The notes under the pieces were generated by a model. The model ran no database searches, had not been told where the DNA came from, and saw nothing but the letters and a program-made list of their open reading frames with translations. Shown here one piece after another: positions 16,815 through 25,183 of a stretch of DNA of 64,000 nt; position 1 is the first letter of the stretch, and each line of letters starts with the position of its first letter. A program made the position numbers and the translations under genes. This stretch comes from CBFHTC01 sp965658815 (GTDB lineage: Bacteria; Pseudomonadota; Alphaproteobacteria; Rickettsiales; Rickettsiaceae). The stretch covers positions 47,505 through 111,504 of the forward strand of contig CBFHTC010000002.1 of assembly GCA_965658815.1 (NCBI GenBank), given 5' to 3'.

Positions 16815-18284
16815 GTGTTTTCTAAGATAAAAAACTTTTTTTCTCAAATTTATTCAAATATGATTATTCTTCTTTTACCTATCAAGAAAGATGAAGTTAC
16901 AAAATATACTTATATTAGTATAATGTTATTTTCTTTTCTCTTTGTTCAAAATATTGTACGAAATCTAAAAGATACCTTATCTGTAAGAATGATAGGCGTT
17001 GAGGCAAATAGTAACTATAAACTTCTTATTATACCTTTATTTGTCGTAATATTTATGTATTTATACACTAATGCTGTCTCACGATATACAGATATACAAA
17101 TATTTTATTTTGTTATCACTTGTTTTCTTATTTGGTTCTGTTTATTTGGCTTTATTTTGTTTCCTTATCGCGAACATCTTACATTCAGTGCCACCTCGGT
17201 AGATTTTTATGCTGAGAAATATTATAGTATGCGATGGCTAATTCGATCTTTATCAAATTGGCCATTGGGTTTATTTTATGTCTTATCTGAATTTTGGCAA
17301 AGTTTAATTATTACAATTGTCGCTTGGCAATTTATTATGAATATTTTAACTTTGGAGCAATCTCATCGAATGTTTATATCCTTTAGTATTATATCTCAAA
17401 GTGGTCTCGTTTGTTCCGGTCTGTTTATGTCTTATATTAAAGTGATGTTTGATTTTTTAGGCTTGACTTATAAAATTGAAAATTTAGTTTATTTTATTAT
17501 ACTCACTATTCTTTTATTTGCATTTTTAGGAATATATATGTTTTATATTTTGTCTCATAAATATTCTGATAAAGTATTAAAGGATGATGTTATAATCAAA
17601 TCCAATCGACAACATCCAGGTTTGTGGAAAAGTATATTAATTGTTATAAAATCAAAATATACAATATTAATTGCATTGATTATTTTTTCTTATGGCTTAA
17701 CGGTTAATTTAGTTGAATCAAAATGGAAGAGTGTATTAAATGGAAAGTCATTGGATGATTTAGATTATTTTAGATCTCAAGGGGAGTTGTTGATATCTCA
17801 GGGTATTATAGCTGTGATATTTGGACTTTTGGGCGCTAATCTCATTAGGTATGGATGGACTAAAATAGCCATTATTCCGGCCTTATTAACTTTATTCTTA
17901 GGAGGTATGTTCTTTATACTTTTAATTTTTTTTCCTGGATATAAAAAATTTTTATATGATATTGGCTTCTGGTATATTACTTATATTAAAGCAGGCAAAT
18001 ATATCTTTTTAGATAACACAAAAGAATTAATATACAAAGCTCTTCCTTTGGAGCTAAGAACGAAAGGTAAGGGCTCCGTGGATCTTTTGGCCAATAAGTA
18101 CGGAAAGGCAGGAGCCTCAGGTATATTCATGCTTCTATACTCATTAGGATTTGATTTAAAACATGATGATATTAATGTTATGATAGCTATGGCATTCTTC
18201 ATTTTTACTATCTTATGGATTTTATCAGTGATGATATTAGGTAGATTATATAATAAAAAGTTAAAGCATAGTATTGCAAAATAG
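16815..18284 (+). CDS. tlc: ATP/ADP translocase (nucleotide transporter family, canonical type)
   Basis: An NTT-family antiporter with about twelve membrane helices, used by Rickettsiales and Chlamydiae to import host ATP in exchange for ADP. Of the six homologues in the window this one is closest to Rickettsia Tlc. It has RNLKDTLSVRMIGVEA near the first helix, SYGLTVNLVESKWKS in the middle and FLDNTKELIYKALPLELRTK with GKGSVDLLANKYGKAG near the end. The start is GTG 16815 or ATG 16860. At 489 residues it is of normal length. ATP/ADP specificity is inferred from similarity. Confidence 0.9.
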   Translation: MFSKIKNFFSQIYSNMIILLLPIKKDEVTKYTYISIMLFSFLFVQNIVRNLKDTLSVRMIGVEANSNYKLLIIPLFVVIFMYLYTNAVSRYTDIQIFYFVITCFLIWFCLFGFILFPYREHLTFSATSVDFYAEKYYSMRWLIRSLSNWPLGLFYVLSEFWQSLIITIVAWQFIMNILTLEQSHRMFISFSIISQSGLVCSGLFMSYIKVMFDFLGLTYKIENLVYFIILTILLFAFLGIYMFYILSHKYSDKVLKDDVIIKSNRQHPGLWKSILIVIKSKYTILIALIIFSYGLTVNLVESKWKSVLNGKSLDDLDYFRSQGELLISQGIIAVIFGLLGANLIRYGWTKIAIIPALLTLFLGGMFFILLIFFPGYKKFLYDIGFWYITYIKAGKYIFLDNTKELIYKALPLELRTKGKGSVDLLANKYGKAGASGIFMLLYSLGFDLKHDDINVMIAMAFFIFTILWILSVMILGRLYNKKLKHSIAK

Positions 18285-18326
18285 ATTCTTTTATGTTATA
18301 CATAGAGTATATAACTTAAAAATACT

Positions 18327-18731
18327 ATGATGCAGCTAGAAAATTATAAAAGCGCTAAGATCGCCGAGGCTAAAAAAAATACTTTTGATAAAGCGCCAAA
18401 AAATTATGATCTAAATTTTAAAGCAGGTGATACTGTAAATATAGAATTTAAGACTTTTGATATTACAGGAGCTTACAGGTTACAGAGCTTTCAAGGCGTT
18501 GTCATATATCGAAGCAATAAAGGAATAGCTTCTTCTGTCTTAATTAGAAAAATGTTTAAAACTGATGGCGTTGAAAGATTATTTAAAATATATTCTCCTA
18601 TGATTAATAAAATTGAAGTTATAAAAAAAATCAGAGGAAGAGTCATTCGCAGAGCTAGAATATATTACTTTAGTAAACTTACTGGTAAAAAAGCTAAAAT
18701 AAGAGATAAATTTACTTCTTCATCGTCATGA
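18327..18731 (+). CDS. rplS: 50S ribosomal protein L19
   Basis: L19 (134 residues) lies at the subunit interface. Visible motifs are FKAGDTVNIEFK, YRLQSFQGVVIYRSNKG and KKIRGRVIRRARIYYF, all typical. The usual partners rpsP, rimM and trmD are not adjacent. It overlaps the following gene by 4 nt. Confidence 0.95.
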   Translation: MMQLENYKSAKIAEAKKNTFDKAPKNYDLNFKAGDTVNIEFKTFDITGAYRLQSFQGVVIYRSNKGIASSVLIRKMFKTDGVERLFKIYSPMINKIEVIKKIRGRVIRRARIYYFSKLTGKKAKIRDKFTSSSS

Positions 18732-19207
18732 AAACAAAAGTTTTATATCCTTTAGCTACTGGATTATGGTTATTGCGTAATACAAAGTTAACTAAAACAC
18801 AAATATGCGAATTCTGTTCAATTACCGAGCCTCAGTTGTTAAGTTTAGACTTTGAAAATAAAGTCAAACCTCAAAATCCCGTTGATCTTGAGCAGTTATC
18901 TTATTCTGATATAAAGTCATGTGAAGGTAATGCTGATAAGAGATTAGTATCATTGATAAAAATAAAAGAAGTAAAAAAGAAATTATCTGCAGAGCAAAGG
19001 AAATATGTCCCTAATGTAATTGCTTGGTTTTATCGTGAATCTTTAAGTCGTAATATAGAATTAAATGTGAAAAAATTATCTAAGATTATTCCTGTGACAA
19101 AAAATAAATTAAATAATATTAAAATTAATTTATCTAATTATTCATCTATAAATCCTATTATGAGCGGTTTGTGTTCAAAAGCAGAAGTAGATGAACTATT
19201 ATCATAA
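18728..19207 (+). CDS. DUF1013 / TrcR-like cell-cycle transcriptional regulator
   Basis: A 159-residue soluble protein of the alphaproteobacterial DUF1013 family, whose Caulobacter member is called TrcR. The pattern fits along the length: an N-terminal helix-turn-helix-like region with ATGLWLLRNTKLTKTQICEFC, a middle with PNVIAWFYRES, and an end with INPIMSGLCSKAEVDELL. It starts inside the last codons of rplS (ATGA), so it is likely co-translated with a ribosomal protein. That is a suggestive link between growth and regulation. Target genes are unknown. Confidence 0.75.
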   Translation: MKTKVLYPLATGLWLLRNTKLTKTQICEFCSITEPQLLSLDFENKVKPQNPVDLEQLSYSDIKSCEGNADKRLVSLIKIKEVKKKLSAEQRKYVPNVIAWFYRESLSRNIELNVKKLSKIIPVTKNKLNNIKINLSNYSSINPIMSGLCSKAEVDELLS

Positions 19208-19209
19208 TA

Positions 19210-19422
19210 TATGAACTAAAAGTCATGNNNNNNNNNNNNNNNNNNNNNNNNNNNNNNNNNNNNNNNNNNNNNNNNNNNNNNNNNNNNNNNNNNNNNNNNN
19301 NNNNNNNNNNNNNNNNNNNNNNNNNTGGTATGAACTAAAAGTCATGGTATGAACTAAAAGTCATGGTATGAACTAAAAGTCATGGTATGAACTAAAAGTC
19401 ATGGTATGAACTAAAAGTCATG
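19210..19422. repeat. 19-bp tandem repeat array with assembly gap
   Basis: The unit tatgaactaaaagtcatgg (19 bp) is seen once before and five times after a 98-N gap; visible copies are identical. Each unit holds a short inverted repeat (atga ... tcat). The gap length is not a multiple of 19, so copy number is uncertain. The last copy overlaps the 3' end of the next minus-strand gene and supplies its TGA stop. There are no spacers, so this is not a CRISPR. Confidence 0.92.
19228..19325. other. Assembly gap (98 N) in the 19-bp array
   Basis: 98 undefined bases inside a perfect short tandem repeat; the real copy number is unknown. Confidence 0.98.
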
Positions 19423-20455
19423 AAATTTTCTTAGTGGATGCAATAAATGTGTCGATTGAACCAGTTGTCAACATAATTTTTGCTTGCATTTTCATCAATT
19501 CTGCTTTATCTTTCAAATATGCTTCTTCTAATTCAGCTAAAGTTAAATATTCGGTTATAAATTTCTTTTCACTAATTTCTTTATTTTTAAAACTTTGAAT
19601 TAATTTATCAAAATCAAAATCTTTATTGGTAAATTTCTTTTTTTTCATTTTATATTGTTTTAATAAATAGTGCAGTTCATGCATTATTTTTAGTTTTAGA
19701 TGATTATATTCTTTTACTCTTGTGCTATATTTTTCATCTATAGCAAGAAGAGATAAAAAGTTTATATCGATGCTTGCGCTTTTAACAAATCCCTCATCCT
19801 TTTTATTATTGTAACTTAGTTTAATATCCAAAAGATTACCTATTGATTGTAATTGAGTAGCTTCATTTGATGATCTGGATCGTAATTCTTGGTTATTTTT
19901 TAAAGCTTTTTTTCTTGCTGTCATAGGATCTAGATCTACCAAATCGAGATTACAATTCTCGTTAAATATATATTTAGTAGGTTTAGTATCAAAGATGTAT
20001 ATGAACTCAAAGATTTTTTCTTGATTCTTTGTTTTAATTTCTCGTTTTTTATCTTTGATTTGCTCTATTTCAGATTCTGTATTAATATAATTAATTAAAG
20101 ATAACATTCTATTGTATTTGTTAGCAAAAGACATATTATTTAAATATACTTCAATATATTTATACTTATTTAGTTGTTCATCGTATAATGATTGAGATGT
20201 ACTATAAGCAATGATTTCAGCTAACGTCTTTATTATAGGGGCTTCTATGTTAAATGTTGATTTGGACTCAGTAAGGCTCATTTCTAATTTAGCTTTGGAG
20301 TTTTCAAGATGTTTTGAAATAGTATTTCTTGTATCTGAATAAAAAGTGCGACTACTATTAATATATTTATCATATTCTGTTTTCTTATTCATTAGATAAT
20401 ATAGACCAGAGTCAGCATATAAAAAAGATGCCATAAGGATTAGGTGTTTTTTCAT
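19418..20455 (-). CDS. TolC-like outer membrane protein (divergent), second of a pair
   Basis: I start this 345-residue protein at ATG 20455, which gives a signal-peptide-like N terminus (MKKHLILMASFLYADS); a TTG at 20542 is the alternative. Long helical segments and a C-terminal stretch with ISEKKFITEYLTLAELEEAYLK and a terminal Gly recall the second helical repeat of TolC-type efflux channels. Similarity is weak. The gene lies directly after a second TolC-like gene in the same direction, with no adaptor or inner-membrane pump beside it. The stop lies in the 19-bp repeat. Confidence 0.5.
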   Translation of the reverse strand: MKKHLILMASFLYADSGLYYLMNKKTEYDKYINSSRTFYSDTRNTISKHLENSKAKLEMSLTESKSTFNIEAPIIKTLAEIIAYSTSQSLYDEQLNKYKYIEVYLNNMSFANKYNRMLSLINYINTESEIEQIKDKKREIKTKNQEKIFEFIYIFDTKPTKYIFNENCNLDLVDLDPMTARKKALKNNQELRSRSSNEATQLQSIGNLLDIKLSYNNKKDEGFVKSASIDINFLSLLAIDEKYSTRVKEYNHLKLKIMHELHYLLKQYKMKKKKFTNKDFDFDKLIQSFKNKEISEKKFITEYLTLAELEEAYLKDKAELMKMQAKIMLTTGSIDTFIASTKKIS

Positions 20456-20544
20456 AATATTGAAGAGTTGGTTGCGGGTATTATATCCTAAAAGGGATAA
20501 TAAAGCAAGTTTTTTAATAAAAATATGTAAATAAATATGCAAAT

Positions 20545-21768
20545 TTATAATACAGGAGAAATATGTCGCACTGTTAACATATTACCTAAACTTAGTAGTT
20601 TAAAATATGATGTAAAAAATTTTGTACGGGAGTCTAGTAATTCACTTTCGTAATTAGTTATAGCACTTAATGCATCTAAGTATGCCTCAATGCTAAGCTC
20701 ATTTAATTTTTTATAATTATCAAGGAATAATGTTTTTATTTCATTTGCATCAGAAAGATATTCTTCGCATTCTTGAATTTCTTTTTCAGAGTTATCTATT
20801 ATATCATAATGCTTCTTGATTAAGAATTCTAAATTAAGAATGTGATGCTTATAGTTAGATAGACATAGATAATATTTCATCTCATCCTCTTGATAGTCTT
20901 TGACAGCTTGTATTATACTTGTGCTTATACTTGCAGAAGGTCCACCACTATCTTGATAAAAAAAGCTAGGTATATCTATCTCTATTGACGCTAAATTTGA
21001 GGCCCCTTTCCTAAATTTGTGATAAAGAATATTGTTATTTAATTTCATTCTATATTCTTTTATATCTAGATTGTTGTTTTTTATATATCTTATAAAGCTC
21101 TTTCTATTGGTTAATACGCTTGTGCGAGATGTAATACTTTTTTTAGGAAATGTCAGCTCTCCGGGTGTCAAGTAAAACATTTGTTTAAATTCTGTCTCAT
21201 ATTCCATTTTTCTATTTAATGAGTTTCTAAGAGATAGTTTCATTTTATTTCTTTCCATTTTTAGCTTTAAAAATTGATATTGATTGATATTCTCTTGTTG
21301 GTTCTTATGTAATTCATATTTCTGATTCATTAGCTTGAATGACTTTAGTTGACTTTTATATCGCTCTTGAGCTATTAAAGTTTGTAAATATAGATTTGTC
21401 GCTTTGAGCGTTATTTCATTTATTTGTTTATCGTGAGATAAAGTTTTTTCATCATATTGGTAATTTGTATACCCTTTTGTATTATCAGGCACAAGAAATT
21501 CTCCTATTATGGAGGCTAACGGATCAATTCTTAATGTCAATTTTCCCTTTACGAGATTTAAAGTATTATTTTGTTTGTTTGTCTCGAGTCTAAAATATAG
21601 ATCGAAACTCATAATATTGTTTGCTATGTCAAGCATAGTATTTGTTAGTTTATTTTGATTGGATAATCTTAATTCTTTCATTTTGGGATTAAATTTATTA
21701 AAGTAAATCATAGTTTCTTCAAAACTTGTACTACATGCATAACATAAAAAAAGTATTATTTTCTTCAT
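20545..21768 (-). CDS. TolC-like outer membrane protein (divergent), first of a pair
   Basis: A 407-residue protein with an N-terminal hydrophobic segment (MKKIILFLCYACSTSF) that could be a signal peptide. Mostly alpha-helical; the end LSIEAYLDALSAITNYESEL and the next 20 residues fit the closing helices of the outer membrane efflux (TolC) family. A beta-type patch with alternating residues (ASIEIDIPSFFYQDSGGPSA) would fit the outer-membrane barrel strand. Export of proteins or toxins through a type I system is possible but not shown. Confidence 0.52.
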   Translation of the reverse strand: MKKIILFLCYACSTSFEETMIYFNKFNPKMKELRLSNQNKLTNTMLDIANNIMSFDLYFRLETNKQNNTLNLVKGKLTLRIDPLASIIGEFLVPDNTKGYTNYQYDEKTLSHDKQINEITLKATNLYLQTLIAQERYKSQLKSFKLMNQKYELHKNQQENINQYQFLKLKMERNKMKLSLRNSLNRKMEYETEFKQMFYLTPGELTFPKKSITSRTSVLTNRKSFIRYIKNNNLDIKEYRMKLNNNILYHKFRKGASNLASIEIDIPSFFYQDSGGPSASISTSIIQAVKDYQEDEMKYYLCLSNYKHHILNLEFLIKKHYDIIDNSEKEIQECEEYLSDANEIKTLFLDNYKKLNELSIEAYLDALSAITNYESELLDSRTKFFTSYFKLLSLGNMLTVRHISPVL

Positions 21769-21851
21769 AACTCATAAGTATATGTGCAGATAATATCATA
21801 TATTTTAGAAAAGTCAACATATATCATATTATTTTTATGTTTGGTATTGAT

Positions 21852-23648
21852 TTATGTTCTCTTAAATAGTTTATCTATTGTCATAATGTTCATTTGTATA
21901 TAAGAAGGCCTTCCGTGATTACACTGTCCCGATTTATCGGATTTCTCGATTAGGCGTAAAAAAGAGTTCATCTCATTGATTGACATATTCATACCGCTTT
22001 TCATAGCGTTTTTGCATGCAATATTTGCTAAAAGATAGTTAATATCTCTTTTTTGATGATCTAAAATTGCCATAATTATTTCTTCAAAATTGTTGTTTAA
22101 CAAGACTGGGTGTTCTGTTATATAATAAAAAGCATTCTCTTTTATTAATTTAAATCCAAATTGATAAATTGTTTTTAAATCATGTGCTGAAATATCAACA
22201 ATCGATGTCTTAATTGGAGTAATTAATTTTTGTTTCTCATATTTCTTAAAAGATTTTTTAAGCTTTTCATATAAAACTCTCTCATGCCCTGCGTGTTGAT
22301 CAGTGATAATAAAAGTGTCTTTTTTACAAGAAATAATATATTTATTATTTAATTGACCAATCGCATAACCTAGGTCTATTTGACTCTCATGATCATTAGA
22401 ACACTGCGTTAAAGTATTTTGTTCAGTTGAAATTTTATGATTATTGTTTAAATTAAAAGATTTCTGTGTCTCATTAATTAACTCATTTCTATTGGTTGTA
22501 AAATTCTTTCTTGATATCTCGCTTTCTTCAACAGAATTTATAAAACTTTCTTCATTAATCTTTGAGTGTAAAAATTGATTATTTTCTTTTAAAGTCTTAT
22601 CGGGTTGATAAAAGACTTTATTTTCCTCTATTGATGGAAACAAATTTGATGTATTTGTAATATTTATAGATCTTTTTCCATTTTGATATATTGATTCTGT
22701 TAAAGCTTGATATATAGCTTTATAAACTTCATTTGAATTTAAAAATTTTGCTTCTTTCTTTTGAGGGTGAACATTGATATCAACTTCGTTAAGGGGAATG
22801 GAAATATGTAAAAATAAAATAGCATGGGCACCATGAGGGATTACGTCTTTATAGGCTCTTGTAATTGCTGTATGAAATATTTTATCTTGAATTAATCGAT
22901 TGTTAATAAAAATCCATTTATGATCACTATTGGTTTTTGTATAAGTAGGTAGAGATGCGTACCCTTGAATATGAATATTATTAAGTACAAAATTTATCTT
23001 CATTGAGTTTTCTATAAAATGCTCACCTAAAACTAATTTAATTCTATTGTCATCTTTAAATGTTGAAAAAATTTCTTTGTTATTATGCGAGCAGACTAAA
23101 TGAATATGAGGAGATGTAATTGCAAATTGTTTAATTTTCTTAACAATTAGCGCTAATTCATAATTGGTCGATTTTAAAAAATTTAATCGCGATGGCGTAT
23201 TATGAAATAAATCTATGATTTCAATTTTTGTTCCTGTCCCTTCAAACCCTTTGGATTCTTTAATCTTTTTGCTATTTTTAATTTCAATAATATTTGAGTA
23301 CTTACTTTCTTCTTGTTTAGAAGTTATTATAACATGACTTACTGATGAAATAGAAGCTAAAGCCTCTCCGCGAAATCCAAAAGTTTTAATTTCATTGAAA
23401 TCAATAAATTTTGATGTTGTATGGCGAATATAACAAATATTTAAATCTTCTTTTGACATACCTACGCCATTGTCGGAAATAGATATTTTACTTTTTCCGC
23501 CATTGGTTAAATCAATATATATTTCCGTTGCATTTGCATCAATTGAGTTCTCAATAAGCTCTTTGATCGCCGATGAGGGCCTATCTAAGATTTCTCCTGC
23601 TGCAATTTGATTAATAGTAATATCATCAAGTTTTTTGATTATATTCAT
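21852..23648 (-). CDS. mutL: DNA mismatch repair protein MutL
   Basis: The N-terminal GHKL ATPase is intact: ELIENSIDANA, DNGVGM and GFRGEALASISSV. The C-terminal dimerisation domain has DQHAGHERVLYE, matching the DQHA-x2-E-x4-E endonuclease motif. It is followed by ACKNAMKSG and GQCNHGRPSY (usually CPHGRP). MutL nicks the new strand in bacteria without MutH, and the metal-binding motif suggests that mode here. The linker between domains is low complexity and Asn/Ser-rich. 598 residues is normal. Confidence 0.95.
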   Translation of the reverse strand: MNIIKKLDDITINQIAAGEILDRPSSAIKELIENSIDANATEIYIDLTNGGKSKISISDNGVGMSKEDLNICYIRHTTSKFIDFNEIKTFGFRGEALASISSVSHVIITSKQEESKYSNIIEIKNSKKIKESKGFEGTGTKIEIIDLFHNTPSRLNFLKSTNYELALIVKKIKQFAITSPHIHLVCSHNNKEIFSTFKDDNRIKLVLGEHFIENSMKINFVLNNIHIQGYASLPTYTKTNSDHKWIFINNRLIQDKIFHTAITRAYKDVIPHGAHAILFLHISIPLNEVDINVHPQKKEAKFLNSNEVYKAIYQALTESIYQNGKRSINITNTSNLFPSIEENKVFYQPDKTLKENNQFLHSKINEESFINSVEESEISRKNFTTNRNELINETQKSFNLNNNHKISTEQNTLTQCSNDHESQIDLGYAIGQLNNKYIISCKKDTFIITDQHAGHERVLYEKLKKSFKKYEKQKLITPIKTSIVDISAHDLKTIYQFGFKLIKENAFYYITEHPVLLNNNFEEIIMAILDHQKRDINYLLANIACKNAMKSGMNMSINEMNSFLRLIEKSDKSGQCNHGRPSYIQMNIMTIDKLFKRT

Positions 23649-23707
23649 GATGTTAAATCTGTTTTATATGATAGCATATTATCATAACTTTATTTATATA
23701 TCAATCT

Positions 23708-25036
23708 CTATTTTATCTTTAAATATCTTGATAAAAGAATTTCTTTACTTCTCTCTTTACTCCAAAATTCAATAATATCAAAAAAATTAGGAAAGTTTGT
23801 TGTATTTGTAATTAAAATTCTTAGAGGCATTAAAATATCTTTTAAAGAAATAAGATTTTTTTTTGCGTAATCTTTAAAAAACAGTAAAAGTTCTTTTGCC
23901 TTCATTTCTTTCTGCGTAAAAAGTAAATTTAAGTATTTTTTTATATTTTCTTTATTAAAATCTTTTATTAAATTTAAATTTAAATAATCTGATTCATCAT
24001 AATATAACTTTGTAAAATTGTATAACTCATCTAAAGTCATGCATTTCTTTAAAAATTCCGTGATCATATCAGTTCGATCTAAAACATTTAATGATCTCAT
24101 ATCAAAATTATTCATTTTGATGAAAAATCTCATCGATTCTTTTAATTGAGGTAAATTTTTCATATGCTGAGAATTGATAAATCGCATTTTTTGAATATCA
24201 AATTTTGATGAAGGTTTAGATATTTTCTTTATATCTATATTTTCTTTCATCTCTTTTAAATTTAAAATTTCTTTTTTTGAAGAGGATCCTAACAAAAATA
24301 AAAGATTTAAAATAGCAATTGGTAAAAAGCCTTGTTTTAAAAAATCATCTACACTAATACTTTCTTTTCTCTTTGATAACTTTCCTCCACTCATAGATTC
24401 AATTAAAGGTAAGTGGACATATTTTGGTATAGGCCAATTCATCGCTTTGTAAATTAATATTTGTTTAAATGTATTGGTTATATGATCATTGCCTCTAATG
24501 ATATAATTAATATTTTCGCTATTATCATCGATTACAACACAGAGATTATATGTAGGAGTATGATTTGATCTTATAATAATGAGATCGTCTAAGTCTTTCT
24601 TGGAATATTTAATATCTCCATATACTTCATCCGTAAAGCTTACAAAGTCTTCTTGAATGATTTTTTGTGTATTGAGTCGAATAACATAACTTTCTTTTAA
24701 ATTTTCAAGAAAATAATTTTGTCTATCTATCCATTCTGCATCATTATTTTCTCCTTTTGCCTTATATGCTAATTTCTTTTCTAATAAAATATTTGCAACT
24801 TCTAAATGTTTTTCTATATTTTTTGATTGATAAATAATTTTCTTATATTGAATATTCATACTTTGTAAGTTAAACAAAATATTTTCAGTATATTCTGCCT
24901 TAGACCTTTGAGTATCGGTATCTTCAATTCTCAATATCATTTGATCTGATATAAGGTAAGTAAAAAATGCGGTATATAATGTTCCCAAATGAAGTTTACC
25001 GGTTGGCGATGGCGCAAATCTAGATATTTTGTTCAT
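23708..25036 (-). CDS. gltX: Glutamyl-tRNA synthetase
   Basis: Class I aminoacyl-tRNA synthetase charging tRNA-Glu. The HIGH-type motif is RFAPSPTGKLHLG at the N terminus; the KMSKS-type loop is KLSKRKES. The region DDLIIIRSNHTPTYNLCVVIDD followed by YIIRGNDH is typical. I start at ATG 25036, since the family begins just before the RFAPSPTG stretch; ATG 25087 would add 17 residues. Alphaproteobacteria often carry two GltX proteins, one acting on tRNA-Gln, so specificity is open. Confidence 0.93.
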   Translation of the reverse strand: MNKISRFAPSPTGKLHLGTLYTAFFTYLISDQMILRIEDTDTQRSKAEYTENILFNLQSMNIQYKKIIYQSKNIEKHLEVANILLEKKLAYKAKGENNDAEWIDRQNYFLENLKESYVIRLNTQKIIQEDFVSFTDEVYGDIKYSKKDLDDLIIIRSNHTPTYNLCVVIDDNSENINYIIRGNDHITNTFKQILIYKAMNWPIPKYVHLPLIESMSGGKLSKRKESISVDDFLKQGFLPIAILNLLFLLGSSSKKEILNLKEMKENIDIKKISKPSSKFDIQKMRFINSQHMKNLPQLKESMRFFIKMNNFDMRSLNVLDRTDMITEFLKKCMTLDELYNFTKLYYDESDYLNLNLIKDFNKENIKKYLNLLFTQKEMKAKELLLFFKDYAKKNLISLKDILMPLRILITNTTNFPNFFDIIEFWSKERSKEILLSRYLKIK

Positions 25037-25128
25037 TTTTGTAGTATTGTTAATAGCATTATATATCAATTGAAATATTTTGTACATTCAATAGAATAAA
25101 AAATTTTTTATTTTAAGTGTTTTGATAC

Positions 25129-25157
25129 TTGACTTATTTGCTAAGGTTTTATATAAT
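25129..25157 (+). promoter_or_regulatory. iscRS promoter with overlapping IscR-type site
   Basis: TTGACT (25129-25134), 17-nt spacer and TATAAT (25152-25157), 27 nt before the ATG. The sequence ATACTTGACT covering the -35, with AAGG in the spacer, resembles the first half of a type 1 IscR box. This would fit autorepression by the fused IscR domain. The box assignment is inference. Confidence 0.6.
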
Positions 25158-25183
25158 CTCTTTAGTTAATCAAAAATTCTAAT

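Noticed and set aside
19210..19422. CRISPR array
   Set aside because: Units are 19 bp, directly adjacent and have no unique spacers; no cas genes are present.
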